Source of the DNA: Terasakiella pusilla DSM 6293
GTDB taxonomy: Bacteria; Pseudomonadota; Alphaproteobacteria; Rhodospirillales; Terasakiellaceae
Direction of reading: 5' to 3'
Assembly (NCBI RefSeq): GCF_000688235.1
Contig: NZ_JHYO01000004.1
Location: forward strand, 1-64,000
Length of the DNA stretch: 64,000 nt
The position numbers and the translations under genes are program-made. This document shows, in pieces, positions 16,930 through 27,481 of the stretch; the first letter of the stretch is position 1, and the number at the start of each line of letters is the position of its first letter. The notes beneath the pieces were generated by a model. It was not told where the DNA came from and ran no database searches. It saw only the letters and a list, made by a program, of their open reading frames with translations.

Positions 16930-17772
16930 CTAAACCAAATTAGATTTGCCATAATCTCTATGATCGGTGACGCATGTGTCAATAAACTGACGACCAAGTC
17001 CGGTGACTATAATAGTTTTGTGTAGTAGCTGTGCCTTGCGATCATTTTGTGCGTTTATTGTTTCGACCATTGTGCGAATAAGCGGGTGTTCATCAAGCTC
17101 CTTGTAGAGATTGTCATCAATCAACTCATAAGTTGCTGGAATTTCAAGTAACCCAAGCCTACATAGATTGTCCAAGTTATTTGGCAGCCGATAGATATCA
17201 TTAATTCCAACTTTTTCACCTAATAGAGTGAAATGTCTAAAATGATCAAGACCGCCTCTTTGGTCTCTACGATTATTTCGAACGGTAACTGCTGGCGCTT
17301 GTTCGGTAGATGTAAATGCTGTTAATAGTTTGGCTTCGTCTGAAGACAGTTGCTTGATAATCTCTACAAAACTGGGATGTGCATTTTTCTTTGTGGAGCT
17401 ATCCATTGAAGAAGCTAATAGATTTGCATAAAGCTCTTTCAGTTCACCAATTGAGCCTGTATAGCGAAGTGATTCTAGCGCGGGTCCTGCGATGTGAGTA
17501 GGTGGAGTTACGATATTCTCTTCGGGTATATTTTGTAGTTTTTCAGTTACTTTATTGTCTACAAAATCTCTAATTTGATCATACCCCCAAACTAAAGCAG
17601 CTACAGGAGCTAATGCGACATTGACTGTTTTTGCTACAGTACCCAAAGCTTTACCAACCTCTTGAGCTGCTGGTTGGAATGCATCCTGATATACTGGAAC
17701 AGCCTTGACGAGCTCTGTTACTGCATGGATTGTTTCCTCTATATTTCCCTCTTTTTTTTCTTCTTCAGACAA
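16930..17772 (-). CDS. DUF4393 (Abi-alpha) family protein
   Basis: This 280-residue protein fits the DUF4393/Abi-alpha family, named after abortive-infection proteins. It shows an Ala-rich hydrophobic segment near residues 45-65 (VAKTVNVALAPVAALVWGYDQI), then PTHIAGPALESLRYTGSIGELKELYANLLASSMD and AHPSFVEIIKQLSSDEAKLL. No ATG is available at the N terminus. The TTG at 17772 has a good AAAGGAA site 7 nt upstream and was chosen. The gene is A/T-richer than its neighbours and stands alone beside the pnp terminator, which suggests lateral acquisition. A phage-defence role is inferred from the family name only. Confidence 0.75.
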   Translation of the reverse strand: MSEEEKKEGNIEETIHAVTELVKAVPVYQDAFQPAAQEVGKALGTVAKTVNVALAPVAALVWGYDQIRDFVDNKVTEKLQNIPEENIVTPPTHIAGPALESLRYTGSIGELKELYANLLASSMDSSTKKNAHPSFVEIIKQLSSDEAKLLTAFTSTEQAPAVTVRNNRRDQRGGLDHFRHFTLLGEKVGINDIYRLPNNLDNLCRLGLLEIPATYELIDDNLYKELDEHPLIRTMVETINAQNDRKAQLLHKTIIVTGLGRQFIDTCVTDHRDYGKSNLV

Positions 17773-17883
17773 AGTTTATTCCTTTCATTACTTTTTATCT
17801 TACTAATATAATGGTGTTAGGTTGACGAATATACTGTAAAATATCATTTGAATGTATAAGGCCTGATACGAGCTAATATATGT

Positions 17884-17922
17884 AAAAAACCCCTTGAGGC
17901 GATCGCACTCAAGGGGTTTTTT
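17884..17922 (-). terminator. Strong bidirectional terminator after pnp
   Basis: A perfect 15-bp stem pairs 17884-17898 with 17908-17922. It has six A-T pairs at the base and a CCCCTTGAG/CTCAAGGGG core, giving T-runs on both strands. It lies 19 nt beyond the pnp stop and ends the rpsO-pnp transcript. Confidence 0.92.
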
Positions 17923-17941
17923 GTTAAGCGTTTAAAGCGGC

Positions 17942-20152
17942 TTAGTCTTTACGACGCGGGCGACGGGCGCCACGCGGCTTGTCAGACTTTTCAGCATCGC
18001 CTTCACCTTCAGCGCGCGGACGTTTTTCGCCCACTTCTTCGGTGATGTCTTCGCCAGTTTCTTGATCGACAACGCGCATGGACAGTTTAACCTTACCACG
18101 ATCGTCGATACCGATCAGTTTCGCCCAGACTTCATCGCCTTCAGACACAACGTCAGCAACCTGTGCAACGCGCTCGTTCTTCAGTTCAGAAATGTGAACC
18201 AAACCGTCACGTGTGCCCATGTAGTTAACAAAGGCACCGAAGTCCATGACCTTAACGACTTTACCACGGTAGATTTTGTTGAGCTCAGGCTCAGCAACAA
18301 TGCCCATGATCCAATCGATGGCTTTTTGACCGCTTTCACCGTCAACAGCTGCAACGCGGATGGTACCGTCATCTTCGATGTCGATTTTCGCGCCGGTTGT
18401 TTCGGTGATTTCGCGGATGACTTTACCGCCTGTGCCGATAACTTCACGGATCTTGTCTTTGTTGATCTGGAAAGCTGTAATTTTCGGTGCGTTGTTGGAG
18501 ACATCGTCACGACCGGATGTGATGGCTTTGGCCATTTCACCCAGAATGTGAACACGACCGTCTTTGGCTTGATCCAAGGCGATTTGCATGATCTCTGGTG
18601 TGATGGATGTAATTTTAATATCCATCTGCAAAGAGGTGATGCCTTCTTCTGTACCGGCCACTTTAAAGTCCATGTCACCCAAGTGATCTTCGTCACCCAA
18701 GATGTCAGACAGGACAGCAAAGCCGTCGTCTTCTTTGATCAGACCCATGGCGATACCCGCTACAGGGCGTTTCAAGGGAACACCAGAGTCCATCAAGGAC
18801 AGGGATGTACCACAAACAGTCGCCATAGAAGAAGAGCCGTTGGATTCTGTCACTTCAGAAACCACACGTACTGTGTAGGGGAAATCTTCTTTGGACGGCA
18901 TCAACGGACGGATCGCGCGCCATGCCAGTTTACCGTGACCGATTTCACGACGGCCCGGAGACTTCAGGAAGCTGGCTTCACCGACAGAATATGGCGGGAA
19001 GTTGTAATGCAGCATGAAGTTTTCGCGGTATTCTTTATCCAGTGCGTCGATGATTTGCTCATCTTGGCCTGTCCCCAATGTGGTGACAGCCAGTGCCTGT
19101 GTTTCACCACGTGTGAACAGGGCAGAACCGTGTGCACGCGGCAGCAGGCCGACTTGTGCGTCGATGGCACGAACTGTTTTCGTGTCACGACCGTCGATAC
19201 GAGACTGGGTTTTGATGATGTCACGACGAACGATATCTTTTTCAAGATTTTTCAGAACGCCTGCAACAACAACGCTGGAGACTTCGCCAGCTTCAACTTT
19301 GCCCGCGTAAAATTCTGTGACTTTGGCTTTCGCTTCAGAAACTGCAGCAACACGTTGTTGCTTATCAACGATTTTGTAAGCTGCGCGCAGGTCAGCTTCT
19401 GCCAGTTCAGCGGCTTTGGCTTCAATTTCACCAAGGTACTCAACCGGTTGCGGCAGATCCCAAGGTTCTTTCGCACAAACTTCAGCCAGATCGATGATCG
19501 CGTTGATCACATCCTGGAAGGCTTTGTGACCGAAGGCCACCGCACCCAGCATGATTTCTTCTGACAGTTCTTGCGCTTCAGATTCAACCATCAAAACGCC
19601 TTCTTGTGTCCCGGCAACAGCCAGATCAAGAATGCTTTCTTCCAGTTCGTCTGTGGTTGGGTTGAGGACGTATTCGCCTTCAATGTAGCCAACGCGGGCC
19701 GCACCGATCGGGCCCATAAACGGCATGCCGGAAATGGTCAGCGCCGCAGACGCACCGATCATGGCAACGATGTCTGGATCGTTTTCAAGATCGTGTGCCA
19801 GAACGGTACAAATAACTTGAGTTTCGTTTTTGTAGCCCGGTGCAAACAGCGGGCGGATCGGACGGTCAATCAGGCGGGACGTCAGCGTTTCTTTTTCAGA
19901 AGGGCGTCCTTCGCGTTTGAAAAAGCCACCCGGGATTTTACCGGCTGCGAAAGCTTTTTCCTGATAGTTGACCGTCAGCGGAAAGAAATCAATGTCAGCG
20001 CGGGCTTGCTTTTGCCCAACAGCTGTACACAGAACTTTTGTCTCGCCATAGGTAACCAGAACCGCACCATCTGCTTGACGTGCGATTTTACCTGTTTCAA
20101 AAACCAGCGGACGACCGCCCCATTCGATTTCTTTACGGAATTCTTTAAACAT
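17942..20152 (-). CDS. pnp: Polyribonucleotide nucleotidyltransferase (PNPase)
   Basis: This 3'-5' phosphorolytic exoribonuclease degrades mRNA as part of the degradosome. The 736-residue protein has two RNase PH domains (first ~12-145; second from ~300, with [21 protein letters not shown] and [19 protein letters not shown]). A KH domain (~555-615, containing [15 protein letters not shown]) and an S1 domain (~620-690, [31 protein letters not shown]) follow. The tail is charged ([26 protein letters not shown]). rpsO lies upstream in the same direction, the classical rpsO-pnp order. Hairpins in the 216-bp gap may be processing sites. Confidence 0.98.
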   Translation of the reverse strand: MFKEFRKEIEWGGRPLVFETGKIARQADGAVLVTYGETKVLCTAVGQKQARADIDFFPLTVNYQEKAFAAGKIPGGFFKREGRPSEKETLTSRLIDRPIRPLFAPGYKNETQVICTVLAHDLENDPDIVAMIGASAALTISGMPFMGPIGAARVGYIEGEYVLNPTTDELEESILDLAVAGTQEGVLMVESEAQELSEEIMLGAVAFGHKAFQDVINAIIDLAEVCAKEPWDLPQPVEYLGEIEAKAAELAEADLRAAYKIVDKQQRVAAVSEAKAKVTEFYAGKVEAGEVSSVVVAGVLKNLEKDIVRRDIIKTQSRIDGRDTKTVRAIDAQVGLLPRAHGSALFTRGETQALAVTTLGTGQDEQIIDALDKEYRENFMLHYNFPPYSVGEASFLKSPGRREIGHGKLAWRAIRPLMPSKEDFPYTVRVVSEVTESNGSSSMATVCGTSLSLMDSGVPLKRPVAGIAMGLIKEDDGFAVLSDILGDEDHLGDMDFKVAGTEEGITSLQMDIKITSITPEIMQIALDQAKDGRVHILGEMAKAITSGRDDVSNNAPKITAFQINKDKIREVIGTGGKVIREITETTGAKIDIEDDGTIRVAAVDGESGQKAIDWIMGIVAEPELNKIYRGKVVKVMDFGAFVNYMGTRDGLVHISELKNERVAQVADVVSEGDEVWAKLIGIDDRGKVKLSMRVVDQETGEDITEEVGEKRPRAEGEGDAEKSDKPRGARRPRRKD

Positions 20153-20186
20153 ATATCTTCCTTACATACGTACGTACATGGGCTGC

Positions 20187-20205
20187 TTAAGGGACCTTCC
20201 CTTAA
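20187..20205 (-). promoter_or_regulatory. Hairpin in the pnp leader
   Basis: TTAAGGGA and TCCCTTAA form an 8-bp stem with a 3-nt loop, 35-53 nt before the pnp start codon. In E. coli a stem-loop in the pnp leader is cut by RNase III and used for autoregulation. An analogous role here is only inference. Confidence 0.4.
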
Positions 20206-20315
20206 AATTGACATAACAGCCATAACCGCCAATCTACACCACATCGACCTTGTGCGGTTTGACGGGTTTGTGACATTCGAATTCATGAACAATGCCACAG
20301 GGTCGAAAATGAAGA

Positions 20316-20350
20316 AAGGCGCGTCATACCTTTTTGGTATATCGCGCCTT
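20316..20350 (-). terminator. Hairpin between rpsO and pnp
   Basis: An 8-bp GC-rich stem AAGGCGCG/CGCGCCTT (20316-20323 with 20343-20350) is extended by ATACC/GGTAT near the loop. It lies about 20 nt after the rpsO stop and is followed by a weak TTTCTTC tract on the minus strand. It is likely a leaky terminator or processing hairpin. Confidence 0.55.
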
Positions 20351-20368
20351 GCTCCGAGAATCTTTGTC

Positions 20369-20638
20369 TTAGCGACGCAGACCCAAACGTTCGATGATGC
20401 TCTGGTAACGGGCAACGTCTTTTTTCTTGGTGTAGTCCAAGAGACGACGGCGTTGACCAACCAGCATCAACAGACCGCGACGAGAGTGAAAGTCTTTTTT
20501 GTGTTCTTTCAAGTGCTCTGTCAGGTTTGCGATACGCTCGGAAAGAATAGCAACCTGTACTTCCGGTGAACCAGTGTCACCTTCTTTGGTGCCAAATTCT
20601 TTGATTAGCTCAGCTTTACGCTCTGCAGTAATCGACAT
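20369..20638 (-). CDS. rpsO: 30S ribosomal protein S15
   Basis: At 89 residues it has the exact family length. [53 protein letters not shown] and [12 protein letters not shown] match S15 throughout. It binds 16S rRNA in the platform. The ATG at 20638 gives the standard N terminus; the in-frame ATG 12 nt upstream was rejected. It lies between truB and pnp. Confidence 0.98.
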   Translation of the reverse strand: MSITAERKAELIKEFGTKEGDTGSPEVQVAILSERIANLTEHLKEHKKDFHSRRGLLMLVGQRRRLLDYTKKKDVARYQSIIERLGLRR

Positions 20639-20659
20639 CGGATACTCCATATGTAGATG

Positions 20660-21556
20660 TTAATAATTGAAAACCCTGAAAGGACGAACCAGTCCGTCTT
20701 CCACCTTGGCAAGAGCAACAAGTTTGTCGTTATGCATCAACCGTAAGGTCTCTGTATCCGGCAAATCCGTCTTAAAGCCCATACCGTTGCGAATTTTCTG
20801 GGTTTCTTCTTCGTTCAAGGCCAGTGCCGAGATGTCGTCCAGCACGGTCTCAATCGCAAGAAGGCTTTCAAAAAGCGCCTCACTATGCACAATTTGCTCC
20901 AAAGAATCCAGTGAAATCGCGCAATTCTCGTCAAACGGGCCGACTTTTGTGCGCCGCAACATGGAGATATAGCCGAGGCACCCAAGTTTATTACCCAGAT
21001 CACGCCCCAGACTTCTCACATATGTCCCTTTGCCGCACTGGACCTCAAAGATGGCCCGGTCCGAATCGGGGCAGTCGATGAGTTTCAGGTCATCAATCTG
21101 CACCGTACGGGCCGTCATCTCGATGTCTTTATCTTCGCGCGCCAGCTTATAAGCGCGTTGTCCATCGATTTTGATGGCGGAATATTTCGGTGGGATTTGC
21201 TCAATCGCGCCGATAAAGGCGGGCAGGGCAGCTTCGATTTCCGCACGGGTTGGGCGCGCGGTGCTTGTGTCGGTGACTTCGCCTTCTGCATCGTCGGTGC
21301 TGCGGGTTTCGCCCCAGGTCACTTCAAAGCGGTAGGTCTTTGTCCCGTCCATCACATAGGAAACGGTTTTTGTCGCTTCCCCAAAGGCCAAGGGTAAGAT
21401 GCCGCTGGCTAGCGGATCAAGGGTGCCGCCATGACCGACCTTTTGGGCCTTGGTCAACCAGCGGGCTTTCCCCACCACATTGTTGGAGGAAATTTCAAGG
21501 GGCTTATCGATGATCAGCCAGCCGTGAATGGGGATGCCTTTTTTCTTTCTGCCCAT
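20660..21556 (-). CDS. truB: tRNA pseudouridine(55) synthase
   Basis: It makes pseudouridine 55 in the T-loop of tRNAs. The 298-residue protein has HGWLIIDKPLEISSNNVVGKARWL, and the catalytic Asp in GHGGTLDPLASGILPLAFGEATK. YKFEVTWG-like YRFEVTWGETRSTDDAEG, PPKYSAIKIDGQRAYKLAR and GTYVRSLGRDLG follow. It sits 21 nt upstream of rpsO in the nusA-infB operon. Confidence 0.97.
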   Translation of the reverse strand: MGRKKKGIPIHGWLIIDKPLEISSNNVVGKARWLTKAQKVGHGGTLDPLASGILPLAFGEATKTVSYVMDGTKTYRFEVTWGETRSTDDAEGEVTDTSTARPTRAEIEAALPAFIGAIEQIPPKYSAIKIDGQRAYKLAREDKDIEMTARTVQIDDLKLIDCPDSDRAIFEVQCGKGTYVRSLGRDLGNKLGCLGYISMLRRTKVGPFDENCAISLDSLEQIVHSEALFESLLAIETVLDDISALALNEEETQKIRNGMGFKTDLPDTETLRLMHNDKLVALAKVEDGLVRPFRVFNY

Positions 21557-21627
21557 CGTGAACCTTGTCGTTTACCCTACAGAACGCAGGTCTGCTGTTG
21601 GTCGCTTAAAAAGAAAAGGGGGAAGGT

Positions 21628-22041
21628 TTATTCCTCTTCCCCGTCCTCATCATCTTCGCGGTGGATGTCGGCTTGAACTTTGGGGTCCTGAAGCAATTTG
21701 TTGATCTTCAGGGCCTCATCCAGCGACTCATCGCGCTTAAAGCGGAATTTTGGGATGTATTTTGTGGTCGAGAGACGGGAATATTCGTGACGGACATGGC
21801 CGCTGGCGCGGTTTAAGCCATCCACCACGGCATCCGTATTGTCCCCGCCAAGGTCAGAGACAAAAACCGTTGCATTTCGCAAGTCAGGGCTGACACGAAC
21901 TTCTGAAACGGAAATGGACGCATCAATCAAATCTGGGTCACGGAAATCGGCACGCGCAATGATGCCTGCCAACGCATGACGGATTTCTTCGCCGACACGA
22001 AGTTGGCGTTGTGTGGGAGCCTTACCGGATCGTCTGGTCAT
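21628..22041 (-). CDS. rbfA: Ribosome-binding factor A
   Basis: It helps mature the 16S rRNA 5' end and 30S subunits in the cold. The 137-residue protein shows the KH-like fold pattern RQLRVGEEIRHALAGIIAR, SVSEVRVSPDLRNATVFVSDLGG, and RKYIPKFRFKRDESLDEA-like TTKYIPKFRFKRDESLDEA. It ends in an acidic tail (EDDEDGEEE). Its place between infB and truB is the conserved one. Confidence 0.95.
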   Translation of the reverse strand: MTRRSGKAPTQRQLRVGEEIRHALAGIIARADFRDPDLIDASISVSEVRVSPDLRNATVFVSDLGGDNTDAVVDGLNRASGHVRHEYSRLSTTKYIPKFRFKRDESLDEALKINKLLQDPKVQADIHREDDEDGEEE

Positions 22042-22124
22042 GATAGTATCTCTTGTTTTTCATCAAAACAGGCAGGAACCCTCAAGGAAGGTTCCTGCCT
22101 GGAAAAAAGCGAACAATAAAGGGT

Positions 22125-24683
22125 TTAGATTTCTTGTTCGATCTGTTCCATCTCAAAGCATTCGATCATATCGCCGACTTTAAGATCGTTATAGTTTTCG
22201 AAGGACATCCCGCATTCGAAGCCGGATTTAACTTCTTTAACGTCATCTTTAAAGCGTTTGAGCTGACCAAGCGCGCCTTCGTGAACAACAACGTTGTCAC
22301 GCAGCAAGCGCACTTTGGCACCCCGTTTCACAACGCCTTCTGTAACCATACAGCCGGCAATTGTACCCACGCGGGAAATGTTGAAGGTTTCGCGGATTTC
22401 CGCATAACCGATGAACTTTTCCTGATAAACCGGATCCAGAAGACCGGACATCATACGTTTTACATCGTCTGCTGCATCGTAAATGATGGAGTAGTAACGA
22501 ATGTCAACGCCGTCACGTTTCGCCATTTCACGCGCTTGCGGGTTGGCACGAACGTTAAAGCCGATGATCAAGGCGTTGGAGGCACGCGCCAGTGTGATAT
22601 CCGATTCGTTAATCGCACCCACAGCACCGTGCAGGACTTTCACCTTCACATCATCGCGGCCCAGTTTATCGAATGTGCCGGACAGGGCTTCGATAGAGCC
22701 TTGTACGTCACCTTTGATAAGAACAGGCAGTTCTTTGACTTCGCCAGCCGCGATTTGGCTGAACAGTTCTTCCAAGGTCCCGCGACCGCTGGCAGCAGCT
22801 TTCGCCGCTTTGGACTTGTTGGTCCGGTATTCAGAAACTTCACGGGCTTTGGCTTCACTCTCAACAACGACGAGCTGGTCACCGGCAGACGGTGTGCCTT
22901 GCAGACCGAGAACCTCAACAGGGGTTGCCGGACCGGAGCTTTTCACGTGATGACCGTGATCGTTGACCAAGGCACGGACACGCCCCCATTCTGTACCGAC
23001 GACAAAGATGTCACCGATTTTCAGGGTCCCGCGTTGGACCATGACGGTTGCGATGTTACCGCGGCCGCGTTCTTGTTTGGCTTCAACAACCACACCTTCC
23101 GCAGCGCGGTTCGGGTTGGCTTTCAGCTCCAGAATTTCTGCTTGCAGCAGGATGGTTTCTTCGAGGCTTTCAAGGTTCAGGCGCTGCTTCGCAGACACTT
23201 CAACGTCCATGACCTCACCGCCCATGCTCTCAACCTGAATTTCATGTTGCAGCAGTTCTGTACGTACGCGTGTCGGGTCAGCACCCGGCTTGTCAATTTT
23301 GTTGATCGCAACGATAATCGGCACGTCCGCGGCTTTCGCGTGGCGGATCGCTTCGATCGTTTGCGGCATGACACCGTCATCGGCAGCAACCACAAGAACA
23401 ACGATATCTGTCAGTTCCGCACCACGGGCACGCATGGCCGTAAAGGCTTCGTGACCCGGTGTATCCACGAACGAGATTTTCGCACCGCTGGCCATGGTGA
23501 CCTGATAGGCACCGATGTGCTGGGTGATCCCGCCGGCTTCTTTGTCCACAACGTCTGTTTCACGCAGGGCATCAAGAAGGGAGGTTTTACCGTGGTCAAC
23601 GTGACCCATCACAGTTACGATCGGTGCACGTGGGATTTGCTGGGACTCGTTATCTTCCGGCCCTGTCAGATCCACTTCCACATCCGCATCGGATACACGT
23701 TTCACAGTGTGACCAAATTCTTCCACAACAACCTGTGCCGTATCAGCATCGATTGTTTGGTTGATCGTTACCATCGTACCCATTGTCATCAGGGCCTTAA
23801 CAACCGCTGCGGCACGTTCTGCCATACGGTTGGCGAGTTCCTGTACCGTGATGTGATCCGGGAGAATAACTTCACGAATTTGCTTGGCTTGATCCTGGTT
23901 GCCGCCGCCTTGTTGCTGTTTCTGCTTTTGGCGGGCACGTTTTACGGAAGCAAGAGAGCGCTGACGCTGTTCGCCATCAAAGTTATCGATGGACAGCTTG
24001 CCTTTACCGCGACGACGATCAGTACCACGTTTGGCGGCTTCCGGCTTTTTCTCTTCTTTTTTCTTCACGGGCTTTGCAGCGACCGGTTTTTCGTCTTTTT
24101 TCGCCGGTTCAGGGCGACGTGCAGAATCTTTCTCTGCGCGTGTTTGGGCAAGTTCCGCTGCTTCCGCCGCTTTGCGGGCTTCCGCTTCGATCCGTTGCTT
24201 CTCAGCCGATTCTTCAGCCGCTTTACGCTCGGCGTCAGCTTTCGCTTTACGCTCTTCAGCGGCTTTTTCTTCCGCACGGCGTTTCGCGTCTGCAGCTTCG
24301 CGTTTTGCACGCGCTTCTGCATCGGCTTCCATTTGTTTCTTTTGCTCTTCTTCGGCTTTCTTCGCGTTTTGAAGAACCTGCGCGCGCTTCGCCAATTCGT
24401 CATCTGTCAGATGCGCATCGTTTTGAACGGCAGGTCTATCCTGTTTGAAGGCCTGTTCAGCAGCTTCCTTGGCGGTTTGTGCGCCACCGCGGACTTCGGA
24501 CATGCGTCCGGACGTGCCTTGAACGAAAGTTCGTTTTTTACGCACCTCGACAGCCACGGACTTGCTGCGTCCATGAGAGAAACTTTGTTTGACCTGACCA
24601 GCTTCAACTGTTTTTTTCAGTTCAAGTTTGCCGGGTCGATTGAGGCTGAGCTTGTTGCCGTCGTCGCCTTTTTTATCTGTCAT
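22125..24683 (-). CDS. infB: Translation initiation factor IF-2
   Basis: This GTPase places initiator tRNA on the 30S subunit. The 852-residue protein begins with a basic alphaproteobacterial N-terminal segment. A low-complexity Lys/Glu/Ala helix follows at ~85-260, and the IF2_N motif ([19 protein letters not shown]) at ~272-290. The G domain has GHVDHGKT at 360-367, DTPGHEAF and NKIDKPGA. Domains II-IV end in [15 protein letters not shown] complete open frame exists on the opposite strand across this gene, but it is an artefact of composition. Confidence 0.98.
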   Translation of the reverse strand: MTDKKGDDGNKLSLNRPGKLELKKTVEAGQVKQSFSHGRSKSVAVEVRKKRTFVQGTSGRMSEVRGGAQTAKEAAEQAFKQDRPAVQNDAHLTDDELAKRAQVLQNAKKAEEEQKKQMEADAEARAKREAADAKRRAEEKAAEERKAKADAERKAAEESAEKQRIEAEARKAAEAAELAQTRAEKDSARRPEPAKKDEKPVAAKPVKKKEEKKPEAAKRGTDRRRGKGKLSIDNFDGEQRQRSLASVKRARQKQKQQQGGGNQDQAKQIREVILPDHITVQELANRMAERAAAVVKALMTMGTMVTINQTIDADTAQVVVEEFGHTVKRVSDADVEVDLTGPEDNESQQIPRAPIVTVMGHVDHGKTSLLDALRETDVVDKEAGGITQHIGAYQVTMASGAKISFVDTPGHEAFTAMRARGAELTDIVVLVVAADDGVMPQTIEAIRHAKAADVPIIVAINKIDKPGADPTRVRTELLQHEIQVESMGGEVMDVEVSAKQRLNLESLEETILLQAEILELKANPNRAAEGVVVEAKQERGRGNIATVMVQRGTLKIGDIFVVGTEWGRVRALVNDHGHHVKSSGPATPVEVLGLQGTPSAGDQLVVVESEAKAREVSEYRTNKSKAAKAAASGRGTLEELFSQIAAGEVKELPVLIKGDVQGSIEALSGTFDKLGRDDVKVKVLHGAVGAINESDITLARASNALIIGFNVRANPQAREMAKRDGVDIRYYSIIYDAADDVKRMMSGLLDPVYQEKFIGYAEIRETFNISRVGTIAGCMVTEGVVKRGAKVRLLRDNVVVHEGALGQLKRFKDDVKEVKSGFECGMSFENYNDLKVGDMIECFEMEQIEQEI

Positions 24684-24718
24684 ATCCGAGCTGTGCCTGT
24701 CTTTCTATAGTTCTACAA

Positions 24719-25297
24719 TCAGTCGCGGAAACCTTGCAATCGCAAGGCCTCTACTTGGAAGCGCGCGGCCAATTTGCCGGGCGCCAACCCCATATGGACC
24801 ACATGGTCCCGCCCGGCTGCGCGTCCCAATTCCTCTGCATCGAACAGCTCGATCAAAGGGAGGTCACCCGCAAGGGCTTTAATCTTTGCCCGGCCATCGT
24901 CAGCGCCGTCTCTGGCGGCCAACACAACGCGACATTTGCCGCTTTTGAGCCAAGCCCGGGTTTTTTCAAACCCGAAAATTACACCACTGGTTCTACGCAT
25001 CATGCCGATCAAAGACAAGCTGCGTTGCACCAAAAGTGCTTCAATTCGATCTGCCAGACCCTCCATGGGTTTGACATTTTTACGTGCCGCGCGGGAAAAT
25101 GCATTTTTTGCGCATGCTGTATTTACCACATTACGCTCAGCACTCAACCATAAACCGCGTCCCGGCAATTTTCCGTCCACATCGGGGACGACAATATCAT
25201 CGGGTCCGCATACGCACCGGATCAGTTGTTCCTTGGGAAGAACCAATCCGGTGACAATGCAGCGGCGTTCCGGGCTATCGCCCTTACGCGTCTTCAT
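24719..25297 (-). CDS. ylxR: YlxR (DUF448) RNA-binding protein with L7Ae-like domain
   Basis: The 192-residue protein starts with the YlxR motif RRCIVTGLVLPKEQLIRCV and GRGLWLSAERNVVNTACAKNAFSRAAR. Its second half (~105-192: LSLIGMMRRTSGVIFGFEKTRAWLKSGKCRVVLAARDGAD) resembles ribosomal L7Ae-type RNA-binding domains. This two-domain form is usual in alphaproteobacteria. The start ATG at 25297 overlaps the end of nusA by 14 nt, so the two genes are translationally coupled. The function is thought to be RNA binding in transcription or translation. Confidence 0.9.
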   Translation of the reverse strand: MKTRKGDSPERRCIVTGLVLPKEQLIRCVCGPDDIVVPDVDGKLPGRGLWLSAERNVVNTACAKNAFSRAARKNVKPMEGLADRIEALLVQRSLSLIGMMRRTSGVIFGFEKTRAWLKSGKCRVVLAARDGADDGRAKIKALAGDLPLIELFDAEELGRAAGRDHVVHMGLAPGKLAARFQVEALRLQGFRD

Positions 25298-26798
25298 CTT
25301 CGAACCAGTGTGCCCGTGCTGCCATGATGATTTCATTGGCTGCCGTTTCACTGAGGTTCTTTTCACCGACATATTCACGCAGCTCATCCCCGGCCAGATC
25401 AGCCAGATCGTCGAGCGTTTTTACGTCGTTTTCACCCAAAGCAACAACCATGGCTGCGCTCAGGCCTTCAATATTAAAGAGGTCGTCACTCACGCCGAGT
25501 TCACGACGTTTAGCATCCAGAACCTTGTCTTGTTCTTCAAGGAAGGTCAGGGCACGGGCACGCAGTTCTTCTGCAACGTCCATGTCGAAGCCTTCGATCT
25601 CTGCCAGTTCGGCACGGGGGACATAGGCGACTTCTTCGATAGAAGAGAAACCTTCAGTCACCAACAGGTGCGCGATCACATCGTCCACATCCAGTGCTTC
25701 AATGAACTGGTTGGAACGGGCTTTAAATTCTTCCTGACGGCGCTCTGACTCTTCGGCTTCTGTCAGGATATCGATATCCCAAGACGTCAGTTGAGACGCA
25801 AGGCGCACGTTCTGACCACGACGACCGATCGCCAAAGACAGTTGGTCATCAGGGACAACAACTTCAATGCGGTTGGTTTCTTCATCCAGAACAACCTTGG
25901 CAACTTCAGCCGGTGCCAACGCGTTTACGATGAAAGTCGCCGGATCAGCAGACCATTGGATGATGTCGATTTTTTCGCCTTGCAGTTCAGACACAACCGC
26001 CTGAACGCGTGACCCACGCATCCCCACACAAGCGCCGACCGGATCGATAGAACCATCAGAAGACTGAACGGCGATCTTGGCACGCGAACCGGCATCACGG
26101 GCAACGGATTTAATCTCGATGATGCCATCATAGATTTCCGGTACTTCCTGTGTAAACAGTTTTGCCATAAATTGCGGGTGAGAACGCGACAAGAAGACTT
26201 GCGGGCCGCGGTTTTCACGACGCACATCAAAGATGTAGGCGCGGATACGGTCGCCGTTTTTCACATGTTCGCGCGGGATACATTCGTCACGGCGCAACAG
26301 GGCTTCTGTGCGACCAAGATCAACAACAACGTTGCCGAATTCCACACGTTTGACCAGACCGTTGACGACTTCGCCAACGCGGTCTCTAAATTCGTCATAC
26401 TGGCGATCGCGCTCGGCATCACGTACTTTTTGCACGATGACCTGTTTCGCAGTCTGCGCAGCGATACGACCGAAATCAATCGGCGGCAGCGGATCGACAA
26501 GAAATTCACCGAGTTCAGCATCGGCCTTGCGGGCACGTGCTTGATCTACGGTCATCTGCATATGTTCGTCTTCGACCTCGGAGACAACTTCGATGTAACG
26601 CGCCAATTTAATTTCGCCGGTTTTCCGGTCGATGTTGGCACGGATATCATGTTCCTGACCATATTTGGAACGCCCAGCTTTCTGGATAGCTTGTTCCATA
26701 GCTTCAAAAACCTGGTCGCGTTCGATTCCTTTGTCACGAGCTACCACATCGGCAACTTGAAGCAACTCTGGGCGAGGCATTCCGCTCGATTGTTCCAT
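25284..26798 (-). CDS. nusA: Transcription termination/antitermination factor NusA
   Basis: This RNA polymerase-binding factor affects pausing, termination and rrn antitermination. The 504-residue protein has the N-terminal polymerase-binding domain (~1-130), an S1 domain (~140-205: GEVVNGLVKRVEFGNVVVDLGRTEALL), KH domains (~210-350, with DPVGACVGMRGSRVQAVVSEL and LSLAIGRRGQNVRLASQL), and C-terminal acidic HhH repeats (~370-500). The ATG at 26798 has an AAGGAT site. rimP ends 5 nt upstream. Confidence 0.97.
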   Translation of the reverse strand: MEQSSGMPRPELLQVADVVARDKGIERDQVFEAMEQAIQKAGRSKYGQEHDIRANIDRKTGEIKLARYIEVVSEVEDEHMQMTVDQARARKADAELGEFLVDPLPPIDFGRIAAQTAKQVIVQKVRDAERDRQYDEFRDRVGEVVNGLVKRVEFGNVVVDLGRTEALLRRDECIPREHVKNGDRIRAYIFDVRRENRGPQVFLSRSHPQFMAKLFTQEVPEIYDGIIEIKSVARDAGSRAKIAVQSSDGSIDPVGACVGMRGSRVQAVVSELQGEKIDIIQWSADPATFIVNALAPAEVAKVVLDEETNRIEVVVPDDQLSLAIGRRGQNVRLASQLTSWDIDILTEAEESERRQEEFKARSNQFIEALDVDDVIAHLLVTEGFSSIEEVAYVPRAELAEIEGFDMDVAEELRARALTFLEEQDKVLDAKRRELGVSDDLFNIEGLSAAMVVALGENDVKTLDDLADLAGDELREYVGEKNLSETAANEIIMAARAHWFEDEDA

Positions 26799-26803
26799 TT
26801 TTC

Positions 26804-27298
26804 TTACAATCCTTGTTCTTTGGACGCTGCTGCGAGCAGGTCATCAGTGAGGACCAACTTGGCTTTAATAATATCTTCGAAAGGAAGATCTTGTGCCACA
26901 CCGTCCACGAGAATTTGCACATTTCCATCCACAAGTCCGACCAGGCGGCCTGTGAAACGTTTGCGACCATCAATCAGGTAGGACATTTCTACCCTGGCTT
27001 CAAAGCCAGCAAAACGTTCAAAATCTTCTGCCCGAACAAGCGGGCGATCCACTCCGGGTGAACTCACTTCCAGAGAGTAGGCTTCGTCAATCGGGTCATC
27101 CACATCCAGAAGAGGAGAAACCGCGCGGCTGATTTTGGCGCAATCTTCCACATCCATTGTTTTGCGATCAGCACGTTCTGCCATGATTTGCAAGGTCGGA
27201 TGACGATCACCCTGAATTTGCAAACGAACAATGACGTACCCCATTTCGGTGAGGGTAGGGGCAATAATTTCTTCAATGCGCTGCATTGCTGAAGACAT
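26804..27298 (-). CDS. rimP: Ribosome maturation factor RimP
   Basis: It is required for 30S assembly. The 164-residue protein contains IAPTLTEMGYVIVRLQIQG, the SRAVSPLLDVDDPIDEAYSLEVSSPGVDRPL block typical of RimP, and a C-terminal SH3-like domain (GRLVGLVDGNVQILVDG). The ATG at 27298 follows GGAAAGGGAA, so upstream in-frame codons were excluded. It begins the nusA operon core. Confidence 0.96.
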   Translation of the reverse strand: MSSAMQRIEEIIAPTLTEMGYVIVRLQIQGDRHPTLQIMAERADRKTMDVEDCAKISRAVSPLLDVDDPIDEAYSLEVSSPGVDRPLVRAEDFERFAGFEARVEMSYLIDGRKRFTGRLVGLVDGNVQILVDGVAQDLPFEDIIKAKLVLTDDLLAAASKEQGL

Positions 27299-27481
27299 GA
27301 TGCAGTTTCCCTTTCCTAGTGATCGCATGGACCCAGTAACAAAAAAAGCGGACCAGGTGGCCCACTTCAATAAAGTCCACCGAAGTGGTTATGTATTGAG
27401 TTCGCCGCCTTTATACGCGCATTTTGTCAAAATGCAAGTAATTTTCTACGTTTTACGCGTATAGGGCTTGCTTTCAGGTCG

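Noticed and set aside
22053-24710. 885-codon open frame opposite infB
   Set aside because: It is antisense to a full-length, highly conserved infB. Its translation is Phe/Arg/Thr/Cys-rich with no family pattern. The long frame results from the codon composition of the Lys/Glu/Ala-rich infB.
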